Part shown: in pieces, positions 34,902-42,598 of the stretch
Numbering within the stretch: the first letter of the stretch is position 1
Layout of the letters: every line of letters starts with the position of its first letter
Assembly: GCA_028684915.1 (NCBI GenBank)
Contig: JAQUEZ010000028.1
Location: forward strand, 1-45,890
DNA from: Desulfobulbus sp.
Lineage (GTDB): Bacteria > Desulfobacterota > Desulfobulbia > Desulfobulbales > Desulfobulbaceae
Reading direction: 5' to 3'
Length of the DNA stretch: 45,890 nucleotides
Notes under the pieces: model-generated
What the model was told of the DNA's origin: nothing
What the model saw: the letters and a program-made list of their open reading frames with translations, nothing else
Database searches by the model: none
Position numbers and translations under genes: made by a program

Positions 34902-35070
34902 ATGGCGTCGTAAAAATTTCGATTTACTGCCCCGCTGCGTTTTTCCGGGCACTCGGCATACCTGATGTATGCCTTCGCGCCGGAAAAAACACTGCAACTT
35001 CAATATCTGTGTTCTTACCTAGCTTACCTAGCCTTCATTTAGAATGTGACGGACTATTTACGAGTCCATT
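34902..35070 (+). repeat. MITE-like intergenic repeat, copy D with 8-bp target duplication
   Basis: This copy begins ATGGCGTCGTAAAAATTTCG and ends TTTACGAGTCCATT. It is bounded on both sides by ATCGTTTG (34894-34901 and 35071-35078), a perfect 8-bp direct repeat like a target-site duplication. The centre forms TTTTTCCGG...CCGGAAAAA around GGCATAC-CTGAT-GTATGCC. It sits between fba and orn. Confidence 0.8.
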
Positions 35071-35124
35071 ATCGTTTGGATTCATTGATTTTTCCACATT
35101 CCTGCGCCAGAAGGCATGTTCCGC

Positions 35125-36108
35125 TTAGGCTTTGACCCGTCCTGCGCTGCCGAGAACCGCACTGTTTTTATGCATCACCATCTCAATCAGTTCTTCGCGG
35201 GCCGGGCCGAGATACTTGCGCGGATCGAATTCCGAGGGTTTTTCGGCAAAGATTTTGCGGATCACTGCAGTCATGGCCAAACGGCCGTCACTGTCGATGT
35301 TGACCTTACAGACTGCTGAGGCCGCAGCCCGGCGAAGTTGCTCTTCGGGAATACCGGCGGTATTGTCCATCTTGCCCCCAAATTGGTTGATCATGGCTAC
35401 ATGGGTTTGGGTGACAGAGGAGGCACCGTGGAGAACGATCGGAAAACCAGGCACTCGTTTTTCGATTTCTTCCAGGATGTCAAAGCGCAGCGGAGGTGGC
35501 TCCTGGCCAGGTTGCAGCTTGAACTTAAAGGCGCCGTGGGAGGTGCCGATGGAGATTGCCAGGCTGTCGACACCGGTTCTTTCAAGAAAGCGTTCGACCT
35601 CTTCCGGTCTAGTATAGGAAGAATGCTCGGAACTGACCTCGTCCTCGATGCCGGCAAGCACGCCGAGTTCGGCCTCGACGGTAACCTCGTGGGCATGGGC
35701 GTACTCCACTACTTGGCGGGTGAGGGCAATGTTATCGTCAAAGGTGTGGTGGGAGGCATCGATCATTACCGAGGAAAAGCCGGAGTCGATACAGTCTTTG
35801 GCCAATTCGAAGCTGGAGCCGTGGTCGAGATGGAGCGCGATAGGGATCGCCAAGCCGGTTTCCCGGGCAAGGTCCACCGCTGCGGCAGCCATGTGGGGGA
35901 GAAAGGCGGTGCCGATATAGGAGCGGGCGCTGCCTGAAACCTGAAGAATTACCGGGGAGGCCGACTTGGCGCACCCGATGATGATGGCTTGGAGTTGTTC
36001 CATATTATTAAAGTTGTAAGCCGGAACCGCAAACTGTTCCGCCATGGCCTGGTGAAACATGGCTTTGGTGTTGGCAAGCCCCAATTCGCTAAAGTGAATC
36101 GTTTTCAT
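35125..36108 (-). CDS. fba: Class II fructose-bisphosphate aldolase
   Basis: The product is 327 residues, ATG at 36108 with CAGGAGC upstream. Class II signatures: VPAYNFNNMEQLQAII, zinc-site HLDHGSSFE with catalytic Asp, EAELGVLAGIEDE, ISIGTSHGAFKF (second zinc His), LHGASSV, and KVNIDSDGR, the phosphate-binding loop. It interconverts fructose-1,6-bisphosphate with DHAP and glyceraldehyde-3-phosphate in glycolysis and gluconeogenesis. It stands alone, with MITE-like copies on both sides. Class is certain; substrate could in principle be tagatose-bisphosphate, but the context with glycogen phosphorylase favours FBP. Confidence 0.95.
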   Translation of the reverse strand: MKTIHFSELGLANTKAMFHQAMAEQFAVPAYNFNNMEQLQAIIIGCAKSASPVILQVSGSARSYIGTAFLPHMAAAAVDLARETGLAIPIALHLDHGSSFELAKDCIDSGFSSVMIDASHHTFDDNIALTRQVVEYAHAHEVTVEAELGVLAGIEDEVSSEHSSYTRPEEVERFLERTGVDSLAISIGTSHGAFKFKLQPGQEPPPLRFDILEEIEKRVPGFPIVLHGASSVTQTHVAMINQFGGKMDNTAGIPEEQLRRAAASAVCKVNIDSDGRLAMTAVIRKIFAEKPSEFDPRKYLGPAREELIEMVMHKNSAVLGSAGRVKA

Positions 36109-36167
36109 AGTGTGCTCCTGAGAAGAGAAAAGAGTAGACCCTCAGAGAAAGGGTGTCATTAATACTT

Positions 36168-36335
36168 GATGGCGTCGTAAAAACTTCGATCTACTGCGTT
36201 GCAGCATATTTCCCGACGCTCGACATACCTTACGTATGCCTTCGGGCCGGTAAAAACACTGCTCCTTGTATATCTGTGTTTTTACCTAGCCATCTTTTAG
36301 AATGTGACGGACTTTTCACGAGATCGACAATACGT
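36168..36335 (+). repeat. MITE-like intergenic repeat, copy E
   Basis: It starts GATGGCGTCGTAAAAACTTC at 36168 and ends near CACGAGATCGAC. The flanks AATACTTG (36161-36168) and AATACGTA, just past the right end, agree at six of eight positions at the same offset as the duplication of copy D, so they may be a decayed target duplication. The central hairpin arms CATAC/GTATG are kept. It lies between fba and ridA. Confidence 0.75.
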
Positions 36336-36596
36336 AGATTTGTAGATCAAGATCAACGTCTGTAACTAAGGGTACAACGGGCATCCCCCCGTGATCGATT
36401 GAAAAGGAGATATGCAGGAGCCGATGACAGACGAAGGGCGGAATTAAATATTCCATGGTAGAAGTATGTAATTCTCATCAAGCGGAGGGCAAGGGAAAAG
36501 AAGCGTTCTTAAGCTGCATAGCTGATTGATTTTTCCTCGCCGGATCAGATAATGGGCTCAATGCTCGACATTTTTTCAGCTATAAAGGAGTGTGTC
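36336..36596. other. Intergenic region upstream of ridA
   Basis: About 260 bp of AT-rich sequence without a credible gene. A tiny frame with a good AAGGAG (36412-36447, MQEPMTDEGRN) is too short to call. The region should hold the ridA promoter. Confidence 0.4.
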
Positions 36597-36980
36597 ATGA
36601 CCAGAAACCAGATCCACACCGAAAAGGCTCCGGCCGCTGTCGGCCCCTATTCCCAGGCGATTGCCACCGATTCCCTCCTGTTCACCTCCTGGGTGATTCC
36701 CATTGATCCACAGACTGGGAAAATTCCGGAGGCTGCTATTGAAGTCCATGCCCATCTGGTGCTTAAAAATTTGGCTGCCATTGCCGAGGCTGCCGGGACC
36801 AATCTCTCCAATGCCCTGAAAGTCACTGTTTTTCTCACTGATATCGCCAATTTTCAGCGAGTCAACGCTGTTTACGCCCAGTATTTCCAGGAACCGTTTC
36901 CGGCACGCAGTGCCATCCAGGTGGTTGCTTTGCCCTTGGGGGCTGCAATCGAAATAGAGGCTGTTATCGCCCTGCAATAG
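36597..36980 (+). CDS. RidA family deaminase (reactive intermediate deaminase)
   Basis: The product is 127 residues, ATG at 36597 with AAAGGAG upstream; the frame is open further but without support. RidA family blocks: APAAVGPYSQAIA (with the conserved Tyr), PIDPQTGKIPE, LKVTVFLTDIANFQRVNAVY, and PARSAIQVVALPLGAAIEIEA with the substrate-binding Arg. RidA hydrolyses reactive 2-aminoacrylate and other imines to ketoacids. The usual SGQIPID motif reads SWVIPID here, a change close to the active pocket, so its substrate range may differ. Monocistronic. Confidence 0.92.
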   Translation: MTRNQIHTEKAPAAVGPYSQAIATDSLLFTSWVIPIDPQTGKIPEAAIEVHAHLVLKNLAAIAEAAGTNLSNALKVTVFLTDIANFQRVNAVYAQYFQEPFPARSAIQVVALPLGAAIEIEAVIALQ

Positions 36981-37624
36981 CCTAGTGGTGTGCGGGGCGT
37001 TGACTCTTTCCAGGGGCGGAATGCTGCTGGTTATCGGCAACGGTTTGATCCAGATACTGATGACTCGTGCCTTTGGGTATGCTTTAGGGCTTCTGATTGC
37101 AGGGCGGAGTTGAAAATCGCTGCTGGCGGAATACAACCTCAAGACCGGGCGCCTGTGACAACTGGTTCCGATTTGGATTCTAATCGTGCCTGTGTTAATC
37201 CATTGATACAGAGGCGTTGAAAGTACAATGTGGCACAACTTTATTTTGTGAAGATGTGCTATCGAATGGAAATTGAGGGCAAAAGGCATCTGCAAGGTGT
37301 AGGGATTGCAGCAGCTTCTGAATGGGGAATGTTAAAAAGTGTATTGTTCGATCAGGGGGTTAGCGTCCTAACATCTTCGTAAAAAGTGTTTGACAGCCTG
37401 CGGCTTTTGCAATAGATATTACCCACTTCGCGTCAGCTCGATTTGGTCCGTTTTCTGAGAGGATGGGGACAATAGGGCAGCGTATCGTATGTAAACCTGA
37501 TTGTTTTATGGGTAAGGGATTGTTGTGTAGTGTCGGTCTGGCAGCTCCTTTGCCCTTTTTTTTTTAGATTTTATTGGATGTAATTCTGCGCGATTTCTTA
37601 TTACTCTGAACAAAGGAGGAAACG
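36981..37624. other. Long intergenic region before the beta-oxidation operon
   Basis: There are 644 bp without a credible gene on either strand. It contains a consensus -35 TTGACA at 37390 and a T10 run at about 37554 preceded by a weak GGCA/TGCC stem, which could be a leader attenuator. The final bases AAAGGAGGAAAC form the crt ribosome binding site. It most likely carries the regulatory region of the operon; no operator is convincing. Confidence 0.45.
37390..37418 (+). promoter_or_regulatory. Weak candidate promoter for the beta-oxidation operon
   Basis: TTGACA is a perfect -35, but the hexamer at 17 bp (TAGATA) matches TATAAT at only three positions; GATATT at 19 bp matches four. It is the best candidate in the region, yet tentative. 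Confidence 0.25.
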
Positions 37625-38416
37625 GTGGTCTATTCATCGATTGAACTCACCTGTACCGACGGAATTGCAATACTGACGTTTAACCGCCCAAAAGCTCTCA
37701 ACGCACTCAATACCTCGCTGCTCGAGGAACTCTCCCACGCACTTCATACCATTAAAGCCGACGAATCCATCCGCGTGCTGGTTCTCACAGGCGCCGGTGA
37801 AAAAGCCTTCATCGCCGGAGCCGATATTAGCGAAATCAATACCCTCTCCCCGCTTGGTGCAAAAAAGTTTGCCCAAATCGGCCAGGATGTTATCAGCCAA
37901 CTCCAGGGCTTGAATATTCCTGTTATCGCTGCGGTCAATGGCTATGCACTCGGTGGTGGTTGCGAGATGGCACTGGCCTGCGATTTTATCTACGCCTCGG
38001 AAAAGGCCATATTCGGCCTGCCGGAAATTAGCCTCGGAGTCATTCCCGGTTTCGGCGGTACCCAGCGACTGCCCCGCCTGATCGGTGCCAATATGGCCAA
38101 GGAAATGATTTTCACCGGTAAGCACATCACCGCTGCTGAGGCCAAGGAAATCGGCCTGGTGAACAAGATTTTTGCCCCGGAAGAACTGGTGATTGCCGCC
38201 GCCGATACCGCGAAACTGATCGCCTCCAAAGGTAAGGCTTCGCTCTGCGCTGCCAAACAGACCGTGAATCAGGGCCTGAATACAGACCTGAAGACCGGGC
38301 TTGCCATCGAACGCGATGCCTTTGCCCTCATGCTGGCCAGCCCAGACGCCAAGGAAGGGACCGGCGCCTTTTTGGAGAAACGCAAAGCAATTTTCACTGG
38401 CGGCCTCAACGATTGA
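37625..38416 (+). CDS. crt: Enoyl-CoA hydratase (crotonase)
   Basis: The product is 263 residues with a GTG start and a perfect AAAGGAGG upstream. Crotonase family: LTFNRPKALNALNTSLLEEL, the oxyanion-hole block AFIAGADISE, NGYALGGGCEMALACD with Glu114, and FGLPEISLGVIPGFGGTQRL with catalytic Glu134. It hydrates crotonyl-CoA to 3-hydroxybutyryl-CoA. First gene of an eight-gene operon with thiolase, 3-hydroxybutyryl-CoA dehydrogenase and butyryl-CoA dehydrogenase, which supports a short-chain substrate. High confidence in the reaction; chain-length range is inferred. Confidence 0.95.
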   Translation: MVYSSIELTCTDGIAILTFNRPKALNALNTSLLEELSHALHTIKADESIRVLVLTGAGEKAFIAGADISEINTLSPLGAKKFAQIGQDVISQLQGLNIPVIAAVNGYALGGGCEMALACDFIYASEKAIFGLPEISLGVIPGFGGTQRLPRLIGANMAKEMIFTGKHITAAEAKEIGLVNKIFAPEELVIAAADTAKLIASKGKASLCAAKQTVNQGLNTDLKTGLAIERDAFALMLASPDAKEGTGAFLEKRKAIFTGGLND

Positions 38417-38453
38417 TTCCGGAATCTCTCTTTCTACAAGGAGCACAAGTATT

Positions 38454-39743
38454 ATGAACGAGGTTGTGATTGTAAGCGGCAGTCGGACCGCCGTAGGTGG
38501 GTTTGGTGGCAGTCTGAAAAATACGCCGGTGGTGACTTTGGGCGCGACCGTTATGCATGAAACCCTGCGCAAAGTAGGCCTGCGCCCGGTCGCCAGTGCG
38601 GAAATGCAGGCGGTCACTCCAGAGAAGCTCAAAGATCAAGGTGCTCTTGAACTCGAGCAAAAGTACAACACCTGGGATAAAGGCGCTGCTGAGATCTCGA
38701 TTGATGAGGTCATCATGGGGAACGTGCTCCAGGCTGGCCAGGGCCAGAACACCGCTCGCCAGGCCATGATCCAGGCGGGGATCGCCAAGGAAACCCCCGC
38801 TTTTACCATCAATAAGGTCTGCGGATCGGGACTGAAGGCTATTGCCCTTGGTGCCCAGTCGATCATGACCGGCCAGGCCGAGGTGGTGTTGGCTGGCGGC
38901 CAGGAAAACATGAGCATGGTGCCCATGGCCCTGCCCAAGGCTCGCTGGGGCTATCGCATGGAGCTCACCGGTGTGGGCGAGGTCTACGACCTGATGGTTT
39001 TTGACGGTCTCTATGAGATTTTCTATGGGTACCATATGGGCGTTACCGCCGAGAATATTGCCCGTCTCTACAATATCAGCCGTGAGGACCAGGACCGTCT
39101 GGCCGCAATGAGTCATGCCCGTGCCCGCCTGGGTATTCGCGAGGGGTTGTTCAAGCAGGAGATCGTGCCGATTTCGGTCAAGGCCGGTCGAGAGATGGTC
39201 AGCTTTGATCAGGACGAGCGGCCGATGGAAACCTCGCTGGAGAAGATGGCCAAGTTGAAACCGGCCTTTGCCAAAGACGGTACCGTAACCGCCGGCAACG
39301 CCTCGGGTATCAACGATGGAGCCGCCTCCGTGCTGATGATGAGTGCCGACAAAGCCAGATCCCTGGGGCTCAAACCATTGGTTACCATTGAGGGTTTTGC
39401 CTCCGGTGGACTTGATCCGGCCTACATGGGATTGGGCCCGGTTCCAGCGATCCAGAAGGCGCTGAAGCAGACTGGCAAGACCATCAACGATATCGATATG
39501 ATCGAACTCAATGAGGCCTTTGCCTCCCAGGCTATAGGCTGCATGCTTGAGCTCGGTATTGATGTTGAAAAGCCCAATCAGTTGGGCAGCGGTATCTCCA
39601 TGGGCCATCCTGTGGGTTGCACCGGTGCCCGGCAGATGGTGACCGCTATGTACCAGATGCAGCGTCAGCAATATGCCACCGGTCTCATCAGCATGTGTAT
39701 CGGCGGTGGTATGGGCATGGCCATGGTGATCAGTAACAAGTAA
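38454..39743 (+). CDS. Acetyl-CoA C-acetyltransferase (thiolase)
   Basis: The product is 429 residues, ATG at 38454 after AAGGAGC; typical thiolases have about 392. Catalytic residues: Cys123 in INKVCGSGLKAI, His in GHPVGCTGARQ, and Cys in CIGGGMGMAM. Also NEAFASQAIG and VTAGNASGINDGAA. The extra length is an insertion of about 33 residues between positions 45 and 82 (APVASAEMQ to KGAAEIS region), before DEVIMGNVLQAG. It cleaves acetoacetyl-CoA to two acetyl-CoA or runs in reverse. Located between crt and hbd. Identity certain. Confidence 0.95.
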   Translation: MNEVVIVSGSRTAVGGFGGSLKNTPVVTLGATVMHETLRKVGLRPVASAEMQAVTPEKLKDQGALELEQKYNTWDKGAAEISIDEVIMGNVLQAGQGQNTARQAMIQAGIAKETPAFTINKVCGSGLKAIALGAQSIMTGQAEVVLAGGQENMSMVPMALPKARWGYRMELTGVGEVYDLMVFDGLYEIFYGYHMGVTAENIARLYNISREDQDRLAAMSHARARLGIREGLFKQEIVPISVKAGREMVSFDQDERPMETSLEKMAKLKPAFAKDGTVTAGNASGINDGAASVLMMSADKARSLGLKPLVTIEGFASGGLDPAYMGLGPVPAIQKALKQTGKTINDIDMIELNEAFASQAIGCMLELGIDVEKPNQLGSGISMGHPVGCTGARQMVTAMYQMQRQQYATGLISMCIGGGMGMAMVISNK

Positions 39744-39811
39744 TCAGCGATAATCCGCCGGTCGCTGCCTGCGGCCGGTCTACCTTTGCGTATTGGACAG
39801 GGAGTGCAGCA

Positions 39812-40663
39812 ATGGAAGTGAAAACATTTGGAGTGATCGGCGCCGGCCAGATGGGCAATGGCATTGCTCAGGTTGCGGCAGCCAGCGGTCTTTCCGTCAT
39901 CATGAACGATATTAAGCCCGAATTTGTTGAGCGCGGCCTGGCCACGATCAACAAGAACCTGCAGCGCAATGTCGACAAGGGCAAACTCACCGCCGAGGCC
40001 AAGGACCAGATTTTGGCGCGGATCAAGAGCAGCACCGATCTCAAGGATATGGCTGCTGCGGATTTCGTGGTTGAGGCGGCCTCAGAGAATGAGGTCATCA
40101 AGTTCAAGATTTTTGAGACCTTGGAAGAAATCTGTGCCCCGCATGTGATCCTTGCCTCCAACACCTCTTCCATCCCGATCGGGCGTATAGCTTCGCACAC
40201 CAAACGCCCGGAAAAAGTGATTGGTATGCACTTCATGAACCCGGTACCGGTGATGAAGCTGGTAGAGGTTATCTGTGGGTTGGCCACATCCGAGGACACC
40301 TTGGAGACCACCCTGGAATTGACCAAACGCATGGAGAAAACTCCGGCACAGTCCCACGATTTCCCGGGATTCATTGCCAATCGTATTCTCTTGCCGATGA
40401 TCAATGAGGCCGTGTTTTGCCTCTATCACGGAGTGGGAACCAAGGAAGATATCGACACGGTGATGAAGCTGGGCATGAATCATCCCATGGGGCCGTTGGC
40501 CTTGGCCGATCTGATCGGTCTGGATACCTGTCTGGCGATCATGAATACCCTGCACGAGGGGCTGGGCGACTCCAAGTATCGTCCTTGTCCGCTTCTGCGG
40601 CAGTACGTCGAGGCTGGGTGGCTGGGCCGCAAGAGCGGTAGAGGCTTCTACAGCTACGAATAA
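39812..40663 (+). CDS. hbd: 3-hydroxybutyryl-CoA dehydrogenase
   Basis: The product is 283 residues, the normal length; ATG with GGGAG upstream. The N-terminal Rossmann motif GVIGAGQMGNGIAQVAA binds NAD(P). The catalytic region has SNTSSIPIGRIA and GMHFMNPVPVMKLVE with the catalytic His, and the C-terminal helical domain has GFIANRILLPMINEAV and LGMNHPMGPLALADLIGLD. It oxidises 3-hydroxybutyryl-CoA to acetoacetyl-CoA. It follows the thiolase and precedes the hotdog thioesterase by 20 bp. Confidence 0.97.
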   Translation: MEVKTFGVIGAGQMGNGIAQVAAASGLSVIMNDIKPEFVERGLATINKNLQRNVDKGKLTAEAKDQILARIKSSTDLKDMAAADFVVEAASENEVIKFKIFETLEEICAPHVILASNTSSIPIGRIASHTKRPEKVIGMHFMNPVPVMKLVEVICGLATSEDTLETTLELTKRMEKTPAQSHDFPGFIANRILLPMINEAVFCLYHGVGTKEDIDTVMKLGMNHPMGPLALADLIGLDTCLAIMNTLHEGLGDSKYRPCPLLRQYVEAGWLGRKSGRGFYSYE

Positions 40664-40683
40664 ATCGGCTGCGGATTCAGTTC

Positions 40684-41130
40684 ATGGACGATCAAGCCTT
40701 TCAGGATCAGTATCCCGACGATTACGCCCACTGCTTTGGCTGTGGGCGATTGAATCCCGTAGGATTTCATCTGAAAAGCTACTGGGATGGTGAAGAGACG
40801 GTGTGCCGTCATACACCCGATCCCAAGTTTACCGGCGGCTATCCCGGTTTTCTTTACGGCGGATTGATTGCCTCGCTTATTGACTGTCATGCAGCGGGGA
40901 CTGCAGCGGCAGCCAAGGCACGAGAGGACGGCAAACCGATCTCCCGTTTTGTCACCGCTTCTCTCAAGGTGGACTACCACTGCCCGACACCGATCAACAC
41001 CGAGTTGGAAATACGCGGCAAGGTGCTGGAGGTCAAGGGGCGGAAGGTCGTCGTCGAGTTGAAGGTGAATGCCGAGGGGACAACCCGTGCCACTGGCACG
41101 GTGGTGATGGTCCAACTCAAGGACCAATAG
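40684..41130 (+). CDS. PaaI/4HBT hotdog-fold thioesterase family protein
   Basis: The product is 148 residues. The single-domain hotdog sequence starts with HCFGCGRLNPVGFHLKSY (a Cys pair common in this subgroup), then GGYPGFLYGGLIASLIDCHAAG, which matches the helix that carries the catalytic acid, and KVDYHCPTPINTELEIRGKV. Members hydrolyse acyl-CoA thioesters. It is 20 bp after hbd and inside the operon, so it may release CoA or discard stalled acyl-CoA intermediates. No ribosome binding site stands out, suggesting coupling to hbd. Substrate unknown. Confidence 0.85.
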   Translation: MDDQAFQDQYPDDYAHCFGCGRLNPVGFHLKSYWDGEETVCRHTPDPKFTGGYPGFLYGGLIASLIDCHAAGTAAAAKAREDGKPISRFVTASLKVDYHCPTPINTELEIRGKVLEVKGRKVVVELKVNAEGTTRATGTVVMVQLKDQ

Positions 41131-41148
41131 CCCCGACAGTTAGAATAA

Positions 41149-41258
41149 CGGTGCGCTTCCCGTGAAGCACCGATAAGACGGGACCGGCTATGCCGCCATG
41201 GGCGGGTGGCAGGCCGGAGTGAGCGACGTTGACTTAAGGGCGTTATCGCGCGGTCAAC
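41149..41258 (+). ncRNA. Candidate structured leader between the thioesterase and butyryl-CoA dehydrogenase genes
   Basis: Three successive hairpins are visible. The first is CGGTGCGCTTC-CCGT-GAAGCACCG (41149-41172). The second, CCGGC...GCCGG (41184-41217), encloses TGCC/GGCA and GCC/GGC. The third is GTTGAC...GTCAAC (41228-41258). They lie in 186 bp of untranslated sequence. An alternative pairing CCCGT/ACGGG links the first two. I recognise no known riboswitch class. It may be a regulatory RNA, an mRNA-stability element or an internal terminator. Confidence 0.4.
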
Positions 41259-41270
41259 ATTCAGGAGAAG

Positions 41271-41294
41271 GAAAGATCCTTTGAAAGATCCTTT
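41271..41294 (+). repeat. Tandem 12-bp direct repeat before the bcd ribosome binding site
   Basis: GAAAGATCCTTT occurs twice back to back (41271-41282 and 41283-41294), 22 bp before the ATG and just before GGGGGAG. Each unit is nearly palindromic. It could be an operator or a product of slippage. Confidence 0.55.
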
Positions 41295-41316
41295 AATACC
41301 TTTGGGGGAGTAGCAC

Positions 41317-42462
41317 ATGAATTTTGAGCTGACTGAAGAGCAAAATCTTATCCGCGATATGGTTCGGAGTTTTGCAGAAACGGAAGTTGCGCCGTCCGCA
41401 GCAGAGAGAGATGAAGAAGAGCGTTTTGACCGCGCTCTGATGTATGATCGGCTGGGCGAACTGGGCCTGACCGGTATTGTTTTTCCGGAAGAGTATGGTG
41501 GCGCTGGTGCTGACTATATCAGCTACGCCATCGCCGTTGAGGAACTCTCCCGTGTGTGCGGCTCCACCGGTGTTACCCTTTCCGCTCACCTTTCCCTCTG
41601 TGCCAATCCGATTTACATGTTCGGCACCGAAGAGCAGAAAAAGAAATTTCTGGTCCCCCTGGCCTCCGGTGAGAAATTGGGCGGCTTCGGCCTGACCGAG
41701 CCTTCTGCTGGTTCCGATGCTGGCGGCACCAAGACCACCGCCACCAAAGATGGTAACGAGTGGATCCTCAACGGCTCAAAAATTTTCATCACCAACGCAG
41801 GCGAAGCCGAGACCTATGTTGTCCTGGCCCGTAGCGACAAAAGTGCTGAGAAGCACCGTGGCATCAGCGCCTATATCGTTGAGAAGGGAACCCCCGGATT
41901 CTCGTTCGGTAAGAAAGAGAAGAAGATGGGTATCCGTTCTTCGCCCACCATGGAACTCGTGTTCGAGAACTGCCGTATTCCCGCGGATAACCTGCTCGGT
42001 CAGGAAGGCCAGGGCTTCAAAGTTGCGATGAAAACCCTGGACGGCGGCCGTATCGGTATCGCTTCCCAGGCACTGGGTATTGCCCAGGGTGCCTTGGATG
42101 CTACCATTGCCTATACCAAGGAGCGCGAACAGTTCAATAAATCGATAGCCACTTTCCAGGGGGTTTCCTTTCAATTGGCTGACATGGCAACCCAAATTGA
42201 GGCTGCCCGTCTGCTCATCTATAATGCAGCGTATCGCGCCAGTGCCGGCCTTTCCTATTCGCAGGAATCGGCCATGGCCAAACTCTACGCCTCCGAGGTT
42301 GCCATGCGGGTCACCACCCAAGCTGTACAGTTGCACGGCGGCTACGGTTATACCCGCGAATTCCCGGTTGAACGGATGATGCGCGATGCCAAAATCACCG
42401 AGATCTACGAAGGCACCAGCGAGGTTCAGCGTATCGTTATCGGCGCCGCTTTGACGCGATAA
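41317..42462 (+). CDS. bcd: Acyl-CoA dehydrogenase, short-chain (butyryl-CoA dehydrogenase)
   Basis: The product is 381 residues, ATG after GGGGGAG. FAD acyl-CoA dehydrogenase motifs: [33 protein letters not shown], the substrate-cavity region [38 protein letters not shown], and [14 protein letters not shown] with the catalytic Glu365. It oxidises butyryl-CoA to crotonyl-CoA and passes electrons to ETF. It precedes the FeS membrane oxidoreductase and etfBA in the same operon. Short-chain specificity is inferred from the neighbours. Confidence 0.95.
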   Translation: MNFELTEEQNLIRDMVRSFAETEVAPSAAERDEEERFDRALMYDRLGELGLTGIVFPEEYGGAGADYISYAIAVEELSRVCGSTGVTLSAHLSLCANPIYMFGTEEQKKKFLVPLASGEKLGGFGLTEPSAGSDAGGTKTTATKDGNEWILNGSKIFITNAGEAETYVVLARSDKSAEKHRGISAYIVEKGTPGFSFGKKEKKMGIRSSPTMELVFENCRIPADNLLGQEGQGFKVAMKTLDGGRIGIASQALGIAQGALDATIAYTKEREQFNKSIATFQGVSFQLADMATQIEAARLLIYNAAYRASAGLSYSQESAMAKLYASEVAMRVTTQAVQLHGGYGYTREFPVERMMRDAKITEIYEGTSEVQRIVIGAALTR

Positions 42463-42506
42463 CGGGTGCCGGTTTTTCCGGTTGCTGTGTCTAAAATATA
42501 GAAATT

Positions 42507-42550
42507 ATACAAGAAGAGAGGAACAGCTCAGGCTGCCTCTCTTCTTGTAT
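42507..42550 (+). terminator. Long perfect hairpin between bcd and the FeS oxidoreductase gene
   Basis: ATACAAGAAGAGAGG pairs perfectly with CCTCTCTTCTTGTAT (15 bp), and the loop holds a further CAGC-TCAG-GCTG stem. No U-run follows, so it may be an intercistronic stability or processing element, or a Rho-independent terminator allowing partial read-through, inside the operon. Confidence 0.5.
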
Positions 42551-42598
42551 GCTAGCATGGACGATAACCTGTGTTGAAAGAGAGCGAGGGGGAGCTGA

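Noticed and set aside
37340..37400. Possible sixth MITE copy (CTTCGTAAAAAGTG)
   Set aside because: Only a few bases match, and neither the terminal repeats nor the central hairpin is present.
38406..39671. 421-codon open frame on the minus strand opposite the thiolase gene
   Set aside because: It is antisense to a certain gene, is rich in His and Gly typical of reverse-strand reading, and has no ribosome binding site or family match.
41149..41258. Known riboswitch class in the bcd leader
   Set aside because: I checked by eye for glycine, cobalamin, cyclic-di-GMP and molybdenum cofactor motifs and found no conserved core, so it is kept only as an unclassified structured leader.
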